Assembly: GCA_018818835.1 (NCBI GenBank)
Contig: JAHIRD010000159.1
Span: 1-64,000 of the forward strand
Length of the DNA stretch: 64,000 nt
Direction: 5' to 3'
DNA from: Pseudomonadota bacterium
GTDB taxonomy: Bacteria > Desulfobacterota > Desulfobacteria > Desulfobacterales > Desulfolunaceae
Shown: piece by piece, positions 35,722 through 44,723 of the stretch
Numbering within the stretch: position 1 is the stretch's first letter
Layout: each line of letters begins with the position of its first letter
The notes under the pieces: generated by a model
Database searches by the model: none
The model's input: only the letters and a program-made list of their open reading frames with translations
Told to the model about the DNA's origin: nothing
Made by a program: the position numbers and the translations under genes

Positions 35722-37497
35722 ATGAATATTCTGGTAGTGGGAAGCGGCGGAAGAGAACACGCCCTTGTCTGGAAAATCGCCCAAAACAAAGCCGTAAAAA
35801 ACCTGTTCTGCGCCCCCGGGAACGCGGGCATTGCCCAGAATGCCACCTGTGTGGACATCAAAGCCGATGATATTGACGGACTTCTTTCCTTTGCCTTGTC
35901 AGAAAAAATCGATCTGACAGTGGTGGGGCCCGAAGCCCCTTTGGCTGCCGGAATTGTGGATATTTTTGAAAAAAAGGGCCTGACTGTTTTTGGAGCCAGC
36001 AAAAAAGCAGCCCAGCTTGAGGCCAGCAAAACCTTTTCCAAAAACCTGATGATCAAATACAAGATCCCCACGGCACAGGGCCAGAGTTTCACAAACTATG
36101 ATCAGGCTGAAAAATACATCAAAAGCATGGCTGCCCCCCTGGTGGTCAAAGCCGATGGTCTTGCCGCGGGCAAAGGGGTTTTGATCTGCAATACGGAAAA
36201 AGAAGCCTTAAATGCCCTGACTCTGATTCTTAAGGATCAGGCCTTTGGAAGTGCCGGCGCCAGGGTGGTCATCGAAGAGTGCCTGATTGGCGAAGAAGCT
36301 TCTTTTCTGGCCCTGACCGACGGAAAAACCGTTCTGGCCCTGCCCTCGTCCCAGGATCACAAACGAATCTTCGACAATGACGAAGGGCCCAACACCGGCG
36401 GCATGGGTGCCTATTCCCCGGCGCCTTTGGTGGACAGCATCATGCACGACAAAATCATGAACGAAGTCATGATCCCCACGGTCAACGCCATGGCAGCCGA
36501 AGGCATTCCTTACAAGGGGATTCTCTACGCCGGTCTGATGATTGACAGAGACAAGATCAAGGTTCTTGAATTCAATGCCCGTTTTGGTGATCCCGAAGCC
36601 CAGCCCCTTCTCATGCGCCTGAAAAGCGATCTGGTGGAACTTATGCTGGCCTGCATTGACGGAACCCTGGACCGTCACACCATGGATATTGATGACAAAG
36701 CAGCCGTCTGCCTGGTCATGGCCGCCGGAGGATACCCGAACAGCTATGCCAAGGGCAAAGTCATTACCGGCCTGGATGTAGCTGCAAAAATAAAAGATGT
36801 GGTTGTATTCCATGCAGGGACCCAGTTCAAGGGAAAATCCGTGGTCACCTCGGGTGGCCGTGTTCTGGGAGTCACAGCCCTGGGTGAAACCGTGGAAAAA
36901 GCCATTGACAAAGCCTACAAAGCCACGGCAAAAATCACCTGGGACAAGGCCTTTTACCGAAAAGATATCGGCCAGAAAGCCCTGGACCGCCTGAACACCC
37001 CGCCCAAAGTAGGCATTGTCATGGGCAGTGATTCGGATTTTGCCGTGATGAAAGAAACCCTTGTCACCTTGAAAAAATTCGGCATCCCCTATGAAATCAC
37101 CGTGGCATCGGCCCACAGAACACCAGAACGGGCCTGTGAATTCGCATCAACAGCACGAACACGCGGGATCCGTGTTATCATTGCCGCCGCAGGCCAGGCC
37201 GCCCATCTGGCCGGAGCCATGGCCGCCCACACCACCCTGCCCGTGATCGGTGTCCCCATTGATGCCTCGTCCTTGAACGGCCTGGATGCCCTCTTATCAA
37301 CCGTCCAGATGCCCCCAGGCGTTCCCGTTGCCACCGTTGCCATCGGAAAACCCGGCGCCACCAACGCAGGGATTCTTGCCGCCCAGATCCTTGGTGTTTC
37401 AGATCCCCAGATAGAAAAATATCTGGAAGACCATAAAAAAGACATGGCCAAAAGCGTTACTAAAAAGGCCGATGCTTTGGCTGCTAAATTAAAATAA
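35722..37497 (+). CDS. purDE: PurD-PurE fusion (GAR synthetase / AIR carboxylase-type mutase)
   Basis: A 591-residue fusion of two purine biosynthesis enzymes that are normally separate. Residues 1 to about 425 are phosphoribosylamine-glycine ligase (VVGSGGREHALVWK, KADGLAAGKGV, GGMGAYSPAP, LEFNARFGDPEAQ). Residues about 430-591 are a complete PurE class (VGIVMGSDSDFAVM, ASAHRTPER, AAGQAAHLAGAMAA). The linker is only a few residues with no stop or frameshift, so it reads as one polypeptide. PurD and PurE catalyse non-consecutive steps (2 and 6), so substrate channelling is not an obvious reason for the fusion. An AAGGAGA ribosome site precedes the ATG. Confidence 0.92.
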   Translation: MNILVVGSGGREHALVWKIAQNKAVKNLFCAPGNAGIAQNATCVDIKADDIDGLLSFALSEKIDLTVVGPEAPLAAGIVDIFEKKGLTVFGASKKAAQLEASKTFSKNLMIKYKIPTAQGQSFTNYDQAEKYIKSMAAPLVVKADGLAAGKGVLICNTEKEALNALTLILKDQAFGSAGARVVIEECLIGEEASFLALTDGKTVLALPSSQDHKRIFDNDEGPNTGGMGAYSPAPLVDSIMHDKIMNEVMIPTVNAMAAEGIPYKGILYAGLMIDRDKIKVLEFNARFGDPEAQPLLMRLKSDLVELMLACIDGTLDRHTMDIDDKAAVCLVMAAGGYPNSYAKGKVITGLDVAAKIKDVVVFHAGTQFKGKSVVTSGGRVLGVTALGETVEKAIDKAYKATAKITWDKAFYRKDIGQKALDRLNTPPKVGIVMGSDSDFAVMKETLVTLKKFGIPYEITVASAHRTPERACEFASTARTRGIRVIIAAAGQAAHLAGAMAAHTTLPVIGVPIDASSLNGLDALLSTVQMPPGVPVATVAIGKPGATNAGILAAQILGVSDPQIEKYLEDHKKDMAKSVTKKADALAAKLK

Positions 37498-37510
37498 TAT
37501 GTGTGTAAGC

Positions 37511-37633
37511 AGAAATTGCATCTTGCGGCCCATGCCGGCGTTCTCGGGTTTTCGAAATCCTCAACGTAGCGCTGCTACGCCTCCGGTTTCGAAAACCCTG
37601 CGGCCTTGGCCTGAACCACAATCTACAATTTCT
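37511..37633. repeat. Long imperfect inverted repeat after purDE
   Basis: A palindrome with outer arms AGAAATTG (37511-37518) / CAATTTCT (37626-37633), inner GGGTTTTCGAAA / TTTCGAAAACCC, and a GTAGCG-CT-GCTAC centre. It could fold into a large hairpin serving as a terminator or be a mobile palindrome. Not coding. Confidence 0.65.
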
Positions 37634-37689
37634 GAATCGAAACTATTTTTTGTTTCTCACAAGACTCGGGTTAGAAAGTTAAAAACAAA

Positions 37690-37917
37690 TTTACCACGAA
37701 GAAAAGATATCAACTCCAGCCCAAACTTCATGTCCTTCATGACCTTCATGGTGAGTATAAAAATCCCAGGCGTAGCTGGGATTGAAAAAAAGCAATTTAA
37801 ACATGAAGTTCATGAATAATAACATGCCTGCGGCAGGACAGCCGGAGGCACTGTTACTTGCTCTTCTTCGTGGTTCTTCCTGCTCTTCAGTGAGCGTAGC
37901 GAACGGGTGGTTAAAAA
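37690..37917. repeat. Degenerate intergenic repeat with CTTCATG units
   Basis: Bounded by ACCACGAAG at the left and CTTCGTGGT near the right, containing three tandem CTTCATGNC units (about 37736-37750) and ending in CTTCAG...CGGGTGGTTAA. Reversed, the right end (TTAACCACCCG...CTGAAG) matches the sequence at 11301-11328, so the two are members of one family. It runs into the start of the YrdC-family gene. Confidence 0.5.
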
Positions 37918-37918
37918 A

Positions 37919-38554
37919 ATGACCAGTAAGATTCTCAATATCCATGATCAAACACCCGAAGCAAACACCATCGCCCATGCTGTTCATATCATTAAAAACG
38001 GCGGCCTGGTTGTCTTCCCCACCTGGTGTTTGTACGGTCTGGCCACGGATGCATTAAATCCCAAGGCCATTCAAAGGGTCTTTGACATCAAGAAACGGCC
38101 CCCGGAAAACCCCATTCTTATTCTCATCAAGGACATCGACGAACTTAAGGGTCTGGTCAGAGACATTCCCCAGTCGGCCCAACGCATCATGAACCGATTC
38201 TGGCCAGGCAAGGTCACCCTGGTGTTTGAAGCCCGGGACTGCATTCCCCAAATCCTGACAGCCGGAACCGGAAAAATCGGCATCCGTATCCCCGAACATC
38301 CGGTGGCAGCCGCTCTGGTCAATTCACTGCCCCACCCCATCACCGGCACCAGCGCCAATATTTCCGGTGAGACTGGATGCAGCGATCTATCCCAAATGCC
38401 CCTTGAAATCATTGACAAAGCCGATCTTGTCCTTGATTCGGGACCCTTATCAGGCGGCCTTGGCTCTACGGTTGTTGACGTCACCTGCGACCCTGTCCGG
38501 ATCATCAGACAGGGCGCGGTTTCAACAGTTGAAATTTTTCAAGCCATCAGCTGA
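37919..38554 (+). CDS. Sua5/YciO/YrdC-family protein
   Basis: A 211-residue protein of the YrdC/Sua5 superfamily, whose best-known members make threonylcarbamoyl-AMP for t6A modification of ANN-decoding tRNAs. It has the family opening (HIIKNGGLVVFPTWCLYGLATDA), KKRPPENPILILI, FWPGKVTLVF and the terminal block GLGSTVVDVTCDPVRIIRQGAV. The SxTSAN-type segment appears as GTSANISG. ATG 37919 is chosen over an upstream GTG (37907) that lies in repeat sequence. A YciO-like relative without t6A activity cannot be excluded. Confidence 0.87.
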   Translation: MTSKILNIHDQTPEANTIAHAVHIIKNGGLVVFPTWCLYGLATDALNPKAIQRVFDIKKRPPENPILILIKDIDELKGLVRDIPQSAQRIMNRFWPGKVTLVFEARDCIPQILTAGTGKIGIRIPEHPVAAALVNSLPHPITGTSANISGETGCSDLSQMPLEIIDKADLVLDSGPLSGGLGSTVVDVTCDPVRIIRQGAVSTVEIFQAIS

Positions 38555-38602
38555 TAATTCATTGACAATCACGCCATTTTTACATATTAAACACACTCAA
38601 AT

Positions 38603-38689
38603 GCCGGAGTGGTGAAATTGGTAAACGCAGTGGATTCAAAATCCACCGGAGGCAACTCCTTGTCGGTTCAATTCCGACCTCCGGTACCA
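38603..38689 (+). tRNA. tRNA-Leu (CAA)
   Basis: An 87-base class II tRNA: acceptor GCCGGAG with CTCCGGT, anticodon arm GTGGA-TTCAAAA-TCCAC giving anticodon CAA, a long variable arm (CGGAGGCAACTCCTTG), T arm with GGTTCAATTCC, encoded CCA. It marks the left edge of the defence island. Confidence 0.93.
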
Positions 38690-38722
38690 AAAAAAGCTGA
38701 ACTTTTTAAGTTCGGCTTTTTT
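38690..38722 (+). terminator. Terminator after tRNA-Leu
   Basis: A hairpin AAAAAGCTGAACTT / AAGTTCGGCTTTTTT (one G-T pair) follows the tRNA directly and ends in T6. Confidence 0.85.
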
Positions 38723-39146
38723 GTGGGTCGGCACTTAAAATGGAAAACTTGACAAATAGATGAGAATGACATTTTTTGTCACCTCACAAAAAAAGGGTTT
38801 GATCAATTTTTTGATCGGCCTTTTTTATTTTTGAAAACCATCCTCTTTCTTATCTGAATATTTTTATCATTCGTTAAATTAAAAAATTATAGGGCCTAAA
38901 ATAAATCGGAAAAAAATTATTCAGACCTTTTTTTATTTTATACCCCTTCCCCGATATAAATTTTCTGACACAAAGACGCCCCACCTGTTATAGATGATAT
39001 CTTACATACCATTAACACACTGATAAAAAATATTTATATGATGACCTCATATGTCAACCACATATGATATATGACAATAAAATAGACCTTTGACCTTTGA
39101 CCTTTGACCTTTGGTAATAATTACAGTGGGAAGCCATGGACAAAAA
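38723..39146. other. AT-rich intergenic region before the restriction island
   Basis: About 420 bases without a gene. It holds an inverted repeat around TCATATGTCAACCACATATGA (about 39048-39068) and four tandem heptamers (GACCTTT, 39085-39114). No integrase, att duplication or promoter was recognised. Confidence 0.5.
39085..39114. repeat. GACCTTT heptamer tandem repeat
   Basis: Four perfect copies of the 7-base unit GACCTTT, just upstream of the hsdR relic. It could vary in copy number by slippage. Confidence 0.9.
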
Positions 39147-39360
39147 ATGTTATCTGAATTTGATATCATAAGCAATTATCTGATACCTGCCATTGCAGAT
39201 GATGGCTGGAACTCCAGACACCGAACCATCAGGAAGTGAAACTACGTCACGGGAAAGTCATTGTTCGTGGGAATTTGGACATGCACTGTTCGGTAAAGAC
39301 AAGGGTTAATGTCCTTTATTATAAGCCAGAAATTCACCTTGCTCTAAACCAGACCCTGAC
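39147..39360 (+). pseudogene. N-terminal relic of a second hsdR-like gene
   Basis: Translated from 39147 the frame gives LSEFDIISNYLIPAIADDGW; after a frameshift near 39233 the next frame gives HGKVIVRGNLDM and then VLYYKP. Both pieces align in order with the intact HsdR N-terminus downstream (LSERDICTKFITPSIVAAGW, EGRIMVRGNLAS, VLYAKP). It has an internal stop and a frameshift and ends before the helicase part. The relic sits some 330 bp upstream of the intact gene, as left by a partial duplication or replacement of a type I system. Confidence 0.75.
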
Positions 39361-39473
39361 AGCTTTTCAGTTGTTTACTATATTGAACTACCAGGAGATA
39401 TGTTATACAAAAGATTCAAAATAGCAAATGACTTGTTTCATGAGATTTTTGGTTGTTTACGGAGAAAAATTGC

Positions 39474-41909
39474 ATGGATAAATTAAAACTCAGTGAACGT
39501 GACATTTGTACGAAATTTATTACCCCCAGTATCGTTGCGGCCGGATGGCGGCAACGACAACTCCGTGAAGAAGTCCCAATTACCGAAGGGCGGATCATGG
39601 TTCGGGGGAATCTTGCGTCAAGGATTTCCAATCCGGAGGTAAAAGGCGGTCCGAAACGTGCTGATTACGTCCTCTATGCAAAACCCAATATACCTATCGC
39701 AGTCATCGAAGCCAAAATAAATAAACACCCCATCGGCCATGGAATGCAGCAGGCCCTCCTGTATGCCGAGATGCTTGATGCTCCGTTTGCGTTCAGCTCA
39801 AATGGCGACGGCTTTCTGATGCATGACAGAACCGGTTTGACTGACCAAACCGAAAAAGAACTGGCGTTGAAGGAATTCCCGAATCCTGAGGCCCTATGGA
39901 CGTTGTTTGAAACATGGAAAGGAATCTCATCCGAACCGGATAAATCAATTGTCGATCAGGCCTATTATTCTGACGGTTCCGGCAAATCACCCCGATACTA
40001 CCAACGGGTTGCCATTAACCGGACGGTAGAGTCTGTCATCAAAGGGCAGCGCCGGATACTCCTTGTCATGGCAACGGGTACCGGCAAAACCTATACAGCG
40101 TTTCAGATTATCTGGCGGTTATGGAAAGCGAAACGAAACAAACGAATCCTTTTTCTTGCCGATAGAAATATTCTGGTTGATCAGACAATGCAGCAGGACT
40201 TCGCTCCCTTTGGTGAGGTGATGCATAAGATCACGAATCGTACGGTAAAGAAAAATTATGAAATCTATCTCTCCCTGTATCAGGCGGTGACCGGAAACGA
40301 TGAAGAAAAACAGATTTTTAAAGATTTTCCCAAAGACTTTTTTGATCTGATCGTGATTGATGAGTGTCACCGGGGAAGTTCAAGAGAGGATTCTGCCTGG
40401 CGGGAAATTTTAGACCATTTTGATTCCGCAACCCACCTTGGGATGACAGCGACCCCTAAAGAGACAAATGAAATCAGCAATATCACCTATTTTGGTGAAC
40501 CCATTTACACCTATTCACTCAAACAGGGCATTGAAGATGGCTTCCTCGCTCCTTATAAAGTGGTTCGCATTGTTACGGATATGGATGCCGCCGGGTATAC
40601 CCCTGAAATAGGCAAAATAGACAAATACGGTCACGAGGTCGAGCAGCGCCAGTACAACACAAAAGACTTTGACCGGAACCTCGTGCTCACCCAACGAACA
40701 GAGCTGGTGGCAAAAAAAGTCTGGGAGTACCTTCAAAATACCGACCCCATGGCAAAGACCATTGTCTTCTGCGATGACCAGCCCCATGCAGAACGTATGC
40801 GCCAGGAACTGGTCAAATTGATTCCCGAAGCGGCTTCCAATCGCCGTTATGTGGTGCGCATTACAGGCGATGATACAGAAGGAAAAGCCCAGCTCTCTTA
40901 CTTTCTTGATAACGATGAACCCTATCCGGTCATTGCAACAACCTCCAAACTGATGACAACCGGCGTGGATGCAAAAACCTGTAAGCTAATCGTGCTGGAT
41001 CAGAACATCAACTCAATGACGGAGTTTAAACAGATCATTGGGCGTGGAACCCGTCTTCGTGAAGATTATCAGAAGCTCTTTTTCACCATCATGGATTTTA
41101 AGGGGGCCACCCGGCTTTTTGCCGACCCTGATTTTGATGGCGAGCCGGTTGTGATCTATGAACCGGGTGAGGATGATCCTGTTGTGCCACCTGAAGATGA
41201 CGGTCAAGGAGAAACCCTAACGGACGGGAATGGCAACCCGGTACTTCCCGAAAATTCATACCCTGATGCAGATCCTGATTGGGACACCACCAACGAAGTT
41301 CGGGAGAAACCGGCAAAATACCATATTGACGATGTGGCCGTCCGCACAGCTGTGGAACGGTCCCAATACCTTGATGTGGACGGCAGGCTGATTACCGAAG
41401 ACTACCGGGTATTCCTCAAAGAGGATATCAAACGAACCCTGACAGATCAGTATCAGACGCTGCACGATTTTCTAAGGCGCTGGAATGAAAGTGACCGGAA
41501 AAAGAAAGTGATTGACGAGCTTGAACGTTCAGGGATTCCCATTGATGTTCTGAAACAGGCGGTGACCGGGAGTGAGGCGTTTGATGTTTTCGATCTGGTG
41601 TCGCATATCGCCTTTGACCAGAAACCCCTGACCCGTAGAGAGCGGGCAGACAATGTAAAGAAACGGAACTACTTCGGAAAATACGGTGATCAGGCCCGTG
41701 AAGTTCTGGAATCCCTTCTTGAAAAATATGCCCACAACGGCATTGCCGACCTTGAAGACCCCAAAGTGCTTGAACTCCCTCCCTTTGACAGGTTTGGAAG
41801 CTTAACCCAGATACGACGGGGTATTTTTGGCGGCAACGATCAGTTTACCCAGGCCATTACAGAATTGGAACAGGCTCTGTATGATAACGACAAATCCATG
41901 AGTGCGTAA
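39474..41909 (+). CDS. hsdR: Type I restriction enzyme R subunit
   Basis: An 811-residue DEAD-box translocase-nuclease, EcoEI-like in layout. The N-terminal PD-(D/E)xK nuclease shows D in KRADYVLY and the ExK pair in AVIEAKINK. Helicase motifs follow: Walker A MATGTGKT (about 198), DECHRG (about 296), GMTATP, and motif VI GRGTRLRED. The C-terminal region interacts with HsdM. ATG 39474 with ACGGAG is chosen over an upstream TTG at 39453. First gene of a run of six closely packed genes; hsdM follows after 23 bp. Confidence 0.93.
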   Translation: MDKLKLSERDICTKFITPSIVAAGWRQRQLREEVPITEGRIMVRGNLASRISNPEVKGGPKRADYVLYAKPNIPIAVIEAKINKHPIGHGMQQALLYAEMLDAPFAFSSNGDGFLMHDRTGLTDQTEKELALKEFPNPEALWTLFETWKGISSEPDKSIVDQAYYSDGSGKSPRYYQRVAINRTVESVIKGQRRILLVMATGTGKTYTAFQIIWRLWKAKRNKRILFLADRNILVDQTMQQDFAPFGEVMHKITNRTVKKNYEIYLSLYQAVTGNDEEKQIFKDFPKDFFDLIVIDECHRGSSREDSAWREILDHFDSATHLGMTATPKETNEISNITYFGEPIYTYSLKQGIEDGFLAPYKVVRIVTDMDAAGYTPEIGKIDKYGHEVEQRQYNTKDFDRNLVLTQRTELVAKKVWEYLQNTDPMAKTIVFCDDQPHAERMRQELVKLIPEAASNRRYVVRITGDDTEGKAQLSYFLDNDEPYPVIATTSKLMTTGVDAKTCKLIVLDQNINSMTEFKQIIGRGTRLREDYQKLFFTIMDFKGATRLFADPDFDGEPVVIYEPGEDDPVVPPEDDGQGETLTDGNGNPVLPENSYPDADPDWDTTNEVREKPAKYHIDDVAVRTAVERSQYLDVDGRLITEDYRVFLKEDIKRTLTDQYQTLHDFLRRWNESDRKKKVIDELERSGIPIDVLKQAVTGSEAFDVFDLVSHIAFDQKPLTRRERADNVKKRNYFGKYGDQAREVLESLLEKYAHNGIADLEDPKVLELPPFDRFGSLTQIRRGIFGGNDQFTQAITELEQALYDNDKSMSA

Positions 41910-41932
41910 GCATTCCAAACATAGGAAACAAT

Positions 41933-43669
41933 ATGAGTATTGTCAGCAGTATCAAAGCGATCCAGGACATTATGCGTAAAGACGATGGTGTCGATGGGGA
42001 TGCACAGCGTATCGGGCAGCTCACCTGGATGCTTTTTCTGAAAGTGTTTGATCAGCGTGAAGAAGAATGGGAAGACAGTTTTGAAGGTCGAGGTGAAACC
42101 TATGTGTCACCCCTGCCTGAAGCGTGCCGCTGGAGAAACTGGGCAAAATATACAACGGATTCCGACGGAAAAAGCGCTCCGCAGATTGCCGCAAGTGATC
42201 TTATTGCCCATGTGAATGAAACCGTTTTCCCGGGTTTGAGAGAACTTCCTCTGGACACCATCGATGATGACGACAGCCGGGCAAAGGCAAAAGTGGTTCG
42301 TGAAGTCTTTGTGGACTCCAACAACTATATGAAGTCCGGCCCCCTGATGCTGGGAGTCATCGAAAAGCTGGATGAAGCCATCAATTTTCACGATTTCAAA
42401 ACCCGGTCAAACCTGGGCGATGTTTATGAAAAGATCCTCAACGACCTGCGCAGTGCAGGCAATGCCGGTGAGTTTTATACGCCCCGGGCCGTGACACACT
42501 TTATGGTCCAGATGGTTAACCCGATTCTTAAAAAGCGTGAAACCGTCCTGGACCCTGCCTGTGGTACCGGAGGCTTCCTCACCGCAACCATTGATCATTT
42601 CAATTCTCAGATTACAAAAAAATCCAGCGCGGAAGATAAAAAGGCCATTGAATCCTGTATTCACGGAATCGAAAAAAAACAGTTGCCCCACCTGCTCTGT
42701 ACCACCAATATGATGCTTCACGGCATTGATGTGCCGTCGCAGATCGAACATAAAAACACCCTGGCAAAAGCCTGGAACGACTGGTCACGAAATGAAAAAG
42801 TGGACTGCGTGATCACCAACCCTCCCTTTGGCGGGAGTGAAGAGGATGGTGTGGGAACCGACTTTCCTGCTGATCTGCGTACCCGTGAAACCTCCGACAT
42901 GTTTCTCACCCTGATTGTAAAGAAACTGCTGAAAGATGGCGGACGCGGAGCCATCGTTCTTCCCGATGGCAATCTCTTTGGTGAAGGGGTAAAAGCAAAG
43001 GTCAAACAGCTTCTGCTGGAGGAGTGCAACCTTCACACGATTATCCGCCTTCCCAATGGCGTTTTTGCACCGTACACCGGCATTAAAACCAATCTGCTTT
43101 TTTTTACCAAAGGAAAATCCACCGACACCATCTGGTACTATGAGCACCCCTATCCAACGGGGTACAAGAGCTACTCCAAAACCAAGCCCATTACCCTTGA
43201 TGAATTTCAGGCAGAAAAAGAGTGGTGGGGAAACGAATCAAACGGCTTTGCCGACCGTGTGGAAAGCGAACGTGCCTGGAAGGTGGATTTTAAATCTCGC
43301 AAGCGTGATGCCGAGGCCAAAGCAAAACCCCACTGGGATAAAGCCGAAGCGCTGAACAATCAGGCAGCCGAACTGGAGCGCCAGGCCAGAGAGACGAACG
43401 GAAATACAAAACAAGATCTGAAAGAACAGGCCGACAAGCTCCGTCAGAAAGCCAAAGATGAACAGTCCGCCGGTGACCGCATCTTCTGGCCTATCTACAA
43501 CCTTGATGCGAAGAATCCCAACTCACCGGAGGCGGAAAGCCATGATCCCGATGCATTGCTGGTGAAATTCAAAGAGATTTCCCGCCAGATTGCAGACACC
43601 GAAGAGCAGTTGAAACAGGCGTTGGCAGCGGCCTTTGCCCATCACGTTGAAGGGAACGGGCATGAGTAA
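41933..43669 (+). CDS. hsdM: Type I restriction-modification N6-adenine methyltransferase
   Basis: A 578-residue modification subunit. The HsdM N-terminal helical domain is followed by EFYTPRAV, SAM motif I DPACGTGGF (about 206) and catalytic NPPFGG (about 296). The C-terminal 130 residues are charged and coiled-coil rich, a longer tail than in short HsdM proteins. An AGGAAAC ribosome site precedes the start. Its stop overlaps the start of the YhcG-like gene (ATGAGTAA), implying translational coupling. Confidence 0.94.
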   Translation: MSIVSSIKAIQDIMRKDDGVDGDAQRIGQLTWMLFLKVFDQREEEWEDSFEGRGETYVSPLPEACRWRNWAKYTTDSDGKSAPQIAASDLIAHVNETVFPGLRELPLDTIDDDDSRAKAKVVREVFVDSNNYMKSGPLMLGVIEKLDEAINFHDFKTRSNLGDVYEKILNDLRSAGNAGEFYTPRAVTHFMVQMVNPILKKRETVLDPACGTGGFLTATIDHFNSQITKKSSAEDKKAIESCIHGIEKKQLPHLLCTTNMMLHGIDVPSQIEHKNTLAKAWNDWSRNEKVDCVITNPPFGGSEEDGVGTDFPADLRTRETSDMFLTLIVKKLLKDGGRGAIVLPDGNLFGEGVKAKVKQLLLEECNLHTIIRLPNGVFAPYTGIKTNLLFFTKGKSTDTIWYYEHPYPTGYKSYSKTKPITLDEFQAEKEWWGNESNGFADRVESERAWKVDFKSRKRDAEAKAKPHWDKAEALNNQAAELERQARETNGNTKQDLKEQADKLRQKAKDEQSAGDRIFWPIYNLDAKNPNSPEAESHDPDALLVKFKEISRQIADTEEQLKQALAAAFAHHVEGNGHE

Positions 43670-44723
43670 AAAAATCATGAACAGCAAAAACAACGAACCC
43701 CCTCAGTCATTCATCCGGGAGATCAAAGACCTGATTGAACAGCGGCGTTCTGAGATTGCGGTGACGGTCAATGCCGCTCTGACCCTGCTCTACTGGCAGG
43801 TTGGGCAACGCATCAATCAAGAGATTCTTGGCAATGATCGTGCAGAATACGGTAAATACATGTTGCAGGCCCTGTCTGCAAAATTGACTGCGGAATATGG
43901 CCGGGGCTGGAGTGAACGCAACCTGGCCTACATGATCCGCTTTGCCGAGACGTTCCCTGACCTTCAGATTTTGCAGACGCTGTGTGCAAAATTGAGCTGG
44001 AGCCATTTTAAAGACCTCATCTACATCAACGATCCGCTCAAACGAGATTTTTATGCGGAAATGTGCCGTTTTGAAAACTGGAGCGTGCGTACCCTGCGAG
44101 ATCGCATTGACTCCATGCTCTATGAACGCACAGCGCTTTCCCGTAAACCGGAAGAGCTGATTGGCCACGAGCTTAAGGCCTTGCGCAATGACGACAGGCT
44201 GTCACCGGATCTGGTGTTCAAAGACCCCTATTTCCTTGATTTCTTAGGTGTTCAAGACCGATATTATGAAAAAGATATCGAAGATGCCATCCTGCGCGAG
44301 ATGGAACAATTTCTGCTGGAGCTGGGAAGCGGCTTTGCCTTTATGGCCCGTCAGAAGCGGATTCAGATCGATAATGACGATTATTATATGGATCTGCTCT
44401 TTTATCATCGAGACCTGAACCGATTGATCGTCATTGACCTGAAACTGGGCGACTTCAAAGCACAGGACAAAGGTCAGATGGAACTTTACCTGCGTTGGCT
44501 GAGCAAACACGAACGGCGTGCCGGTGAAGCAGATCCTCTGGGGATCATTCTTTGCGCCGGTAAAAAACAGGAACTGGTGGAACTGCTGGAGCTGAATCAG
44601 TCGGGCATTCACGTGGCCGAGTATCTCACGGTACTGCCTGAAAAAGAGCTGCTGCAAAAGAAGCTGCATGACGCCATAACCCATGCCCGGCTACGCCTGG
44701 AAAACAGAGGTGATGCCCAATGA
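43662..44723 (+). CDS. YhcG/DUF1016 PD-(D/E)xK nuclease-domain protein
   Basis: A 353-residue protein of the YhcG family (DUF1016), comprising an N-terminal helical DNA-binding-type domain (WQVGQRINQE, GRGWSERNLAYMIRFAE) and a C-terminal PD-(D/E)xK-like nuclease domain (YYMDLLFYHRDLNRLIVIDLKLGDF, giving D...DLK). Such genes are often embedded in type I restriction operons, but their role is not established. ATG 43662 overlaps the hsdM stop, and its own TGA overlaps the hsdS ATG, placing it firmly inside the operon. An accessory nuclease or anti-phage effector is plausible. Confidence 0.85.
   Translation: MSKKIMNSKNNEPPQSFIREIKDLIEQRRSEIAVTVNAALTLLYWQVGQRINQEILGNDRAEYGKYMLQALSAKLTAEYGRGWSERNLAYMIRFAETFPDLQILQTLCAKLSWSHFKDLIYINDPLKRDFYAEMCRFENWSVRTLRDRIDSMLYERTALSRKPEELIGHELKALRNDDRLSPDLVFKDPYFLDFLGVQDRYYEKDIEDAILREMEQFLLELGSGFAFMARQKRIQIDNDDYYMDLLFYHRDLNRLIVIDLKLGDFKAQDKGQMELYLRWLSKHERRAGEADPLGIILCAGKKQELVELLELNQSGIHVAEYLTVLPEKELLQKKLHDAITHARLRLENRGDAQ

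Noticed and set aside
36208-37116. 302-residue minus-strand frame within purDE
   Set aside because: Antisense shadow of a conserved gene; Gly/His-rich composition typical of reverse reading of GC-biased codons.
38603-39150. tRNA-Leu as an integration site of a genomic island
   Set aside because: The island does begin after this tRNA, but no integrase and no direct repeat of the tRNA 3' end were found at the other edge, so integration is not demonstrated.
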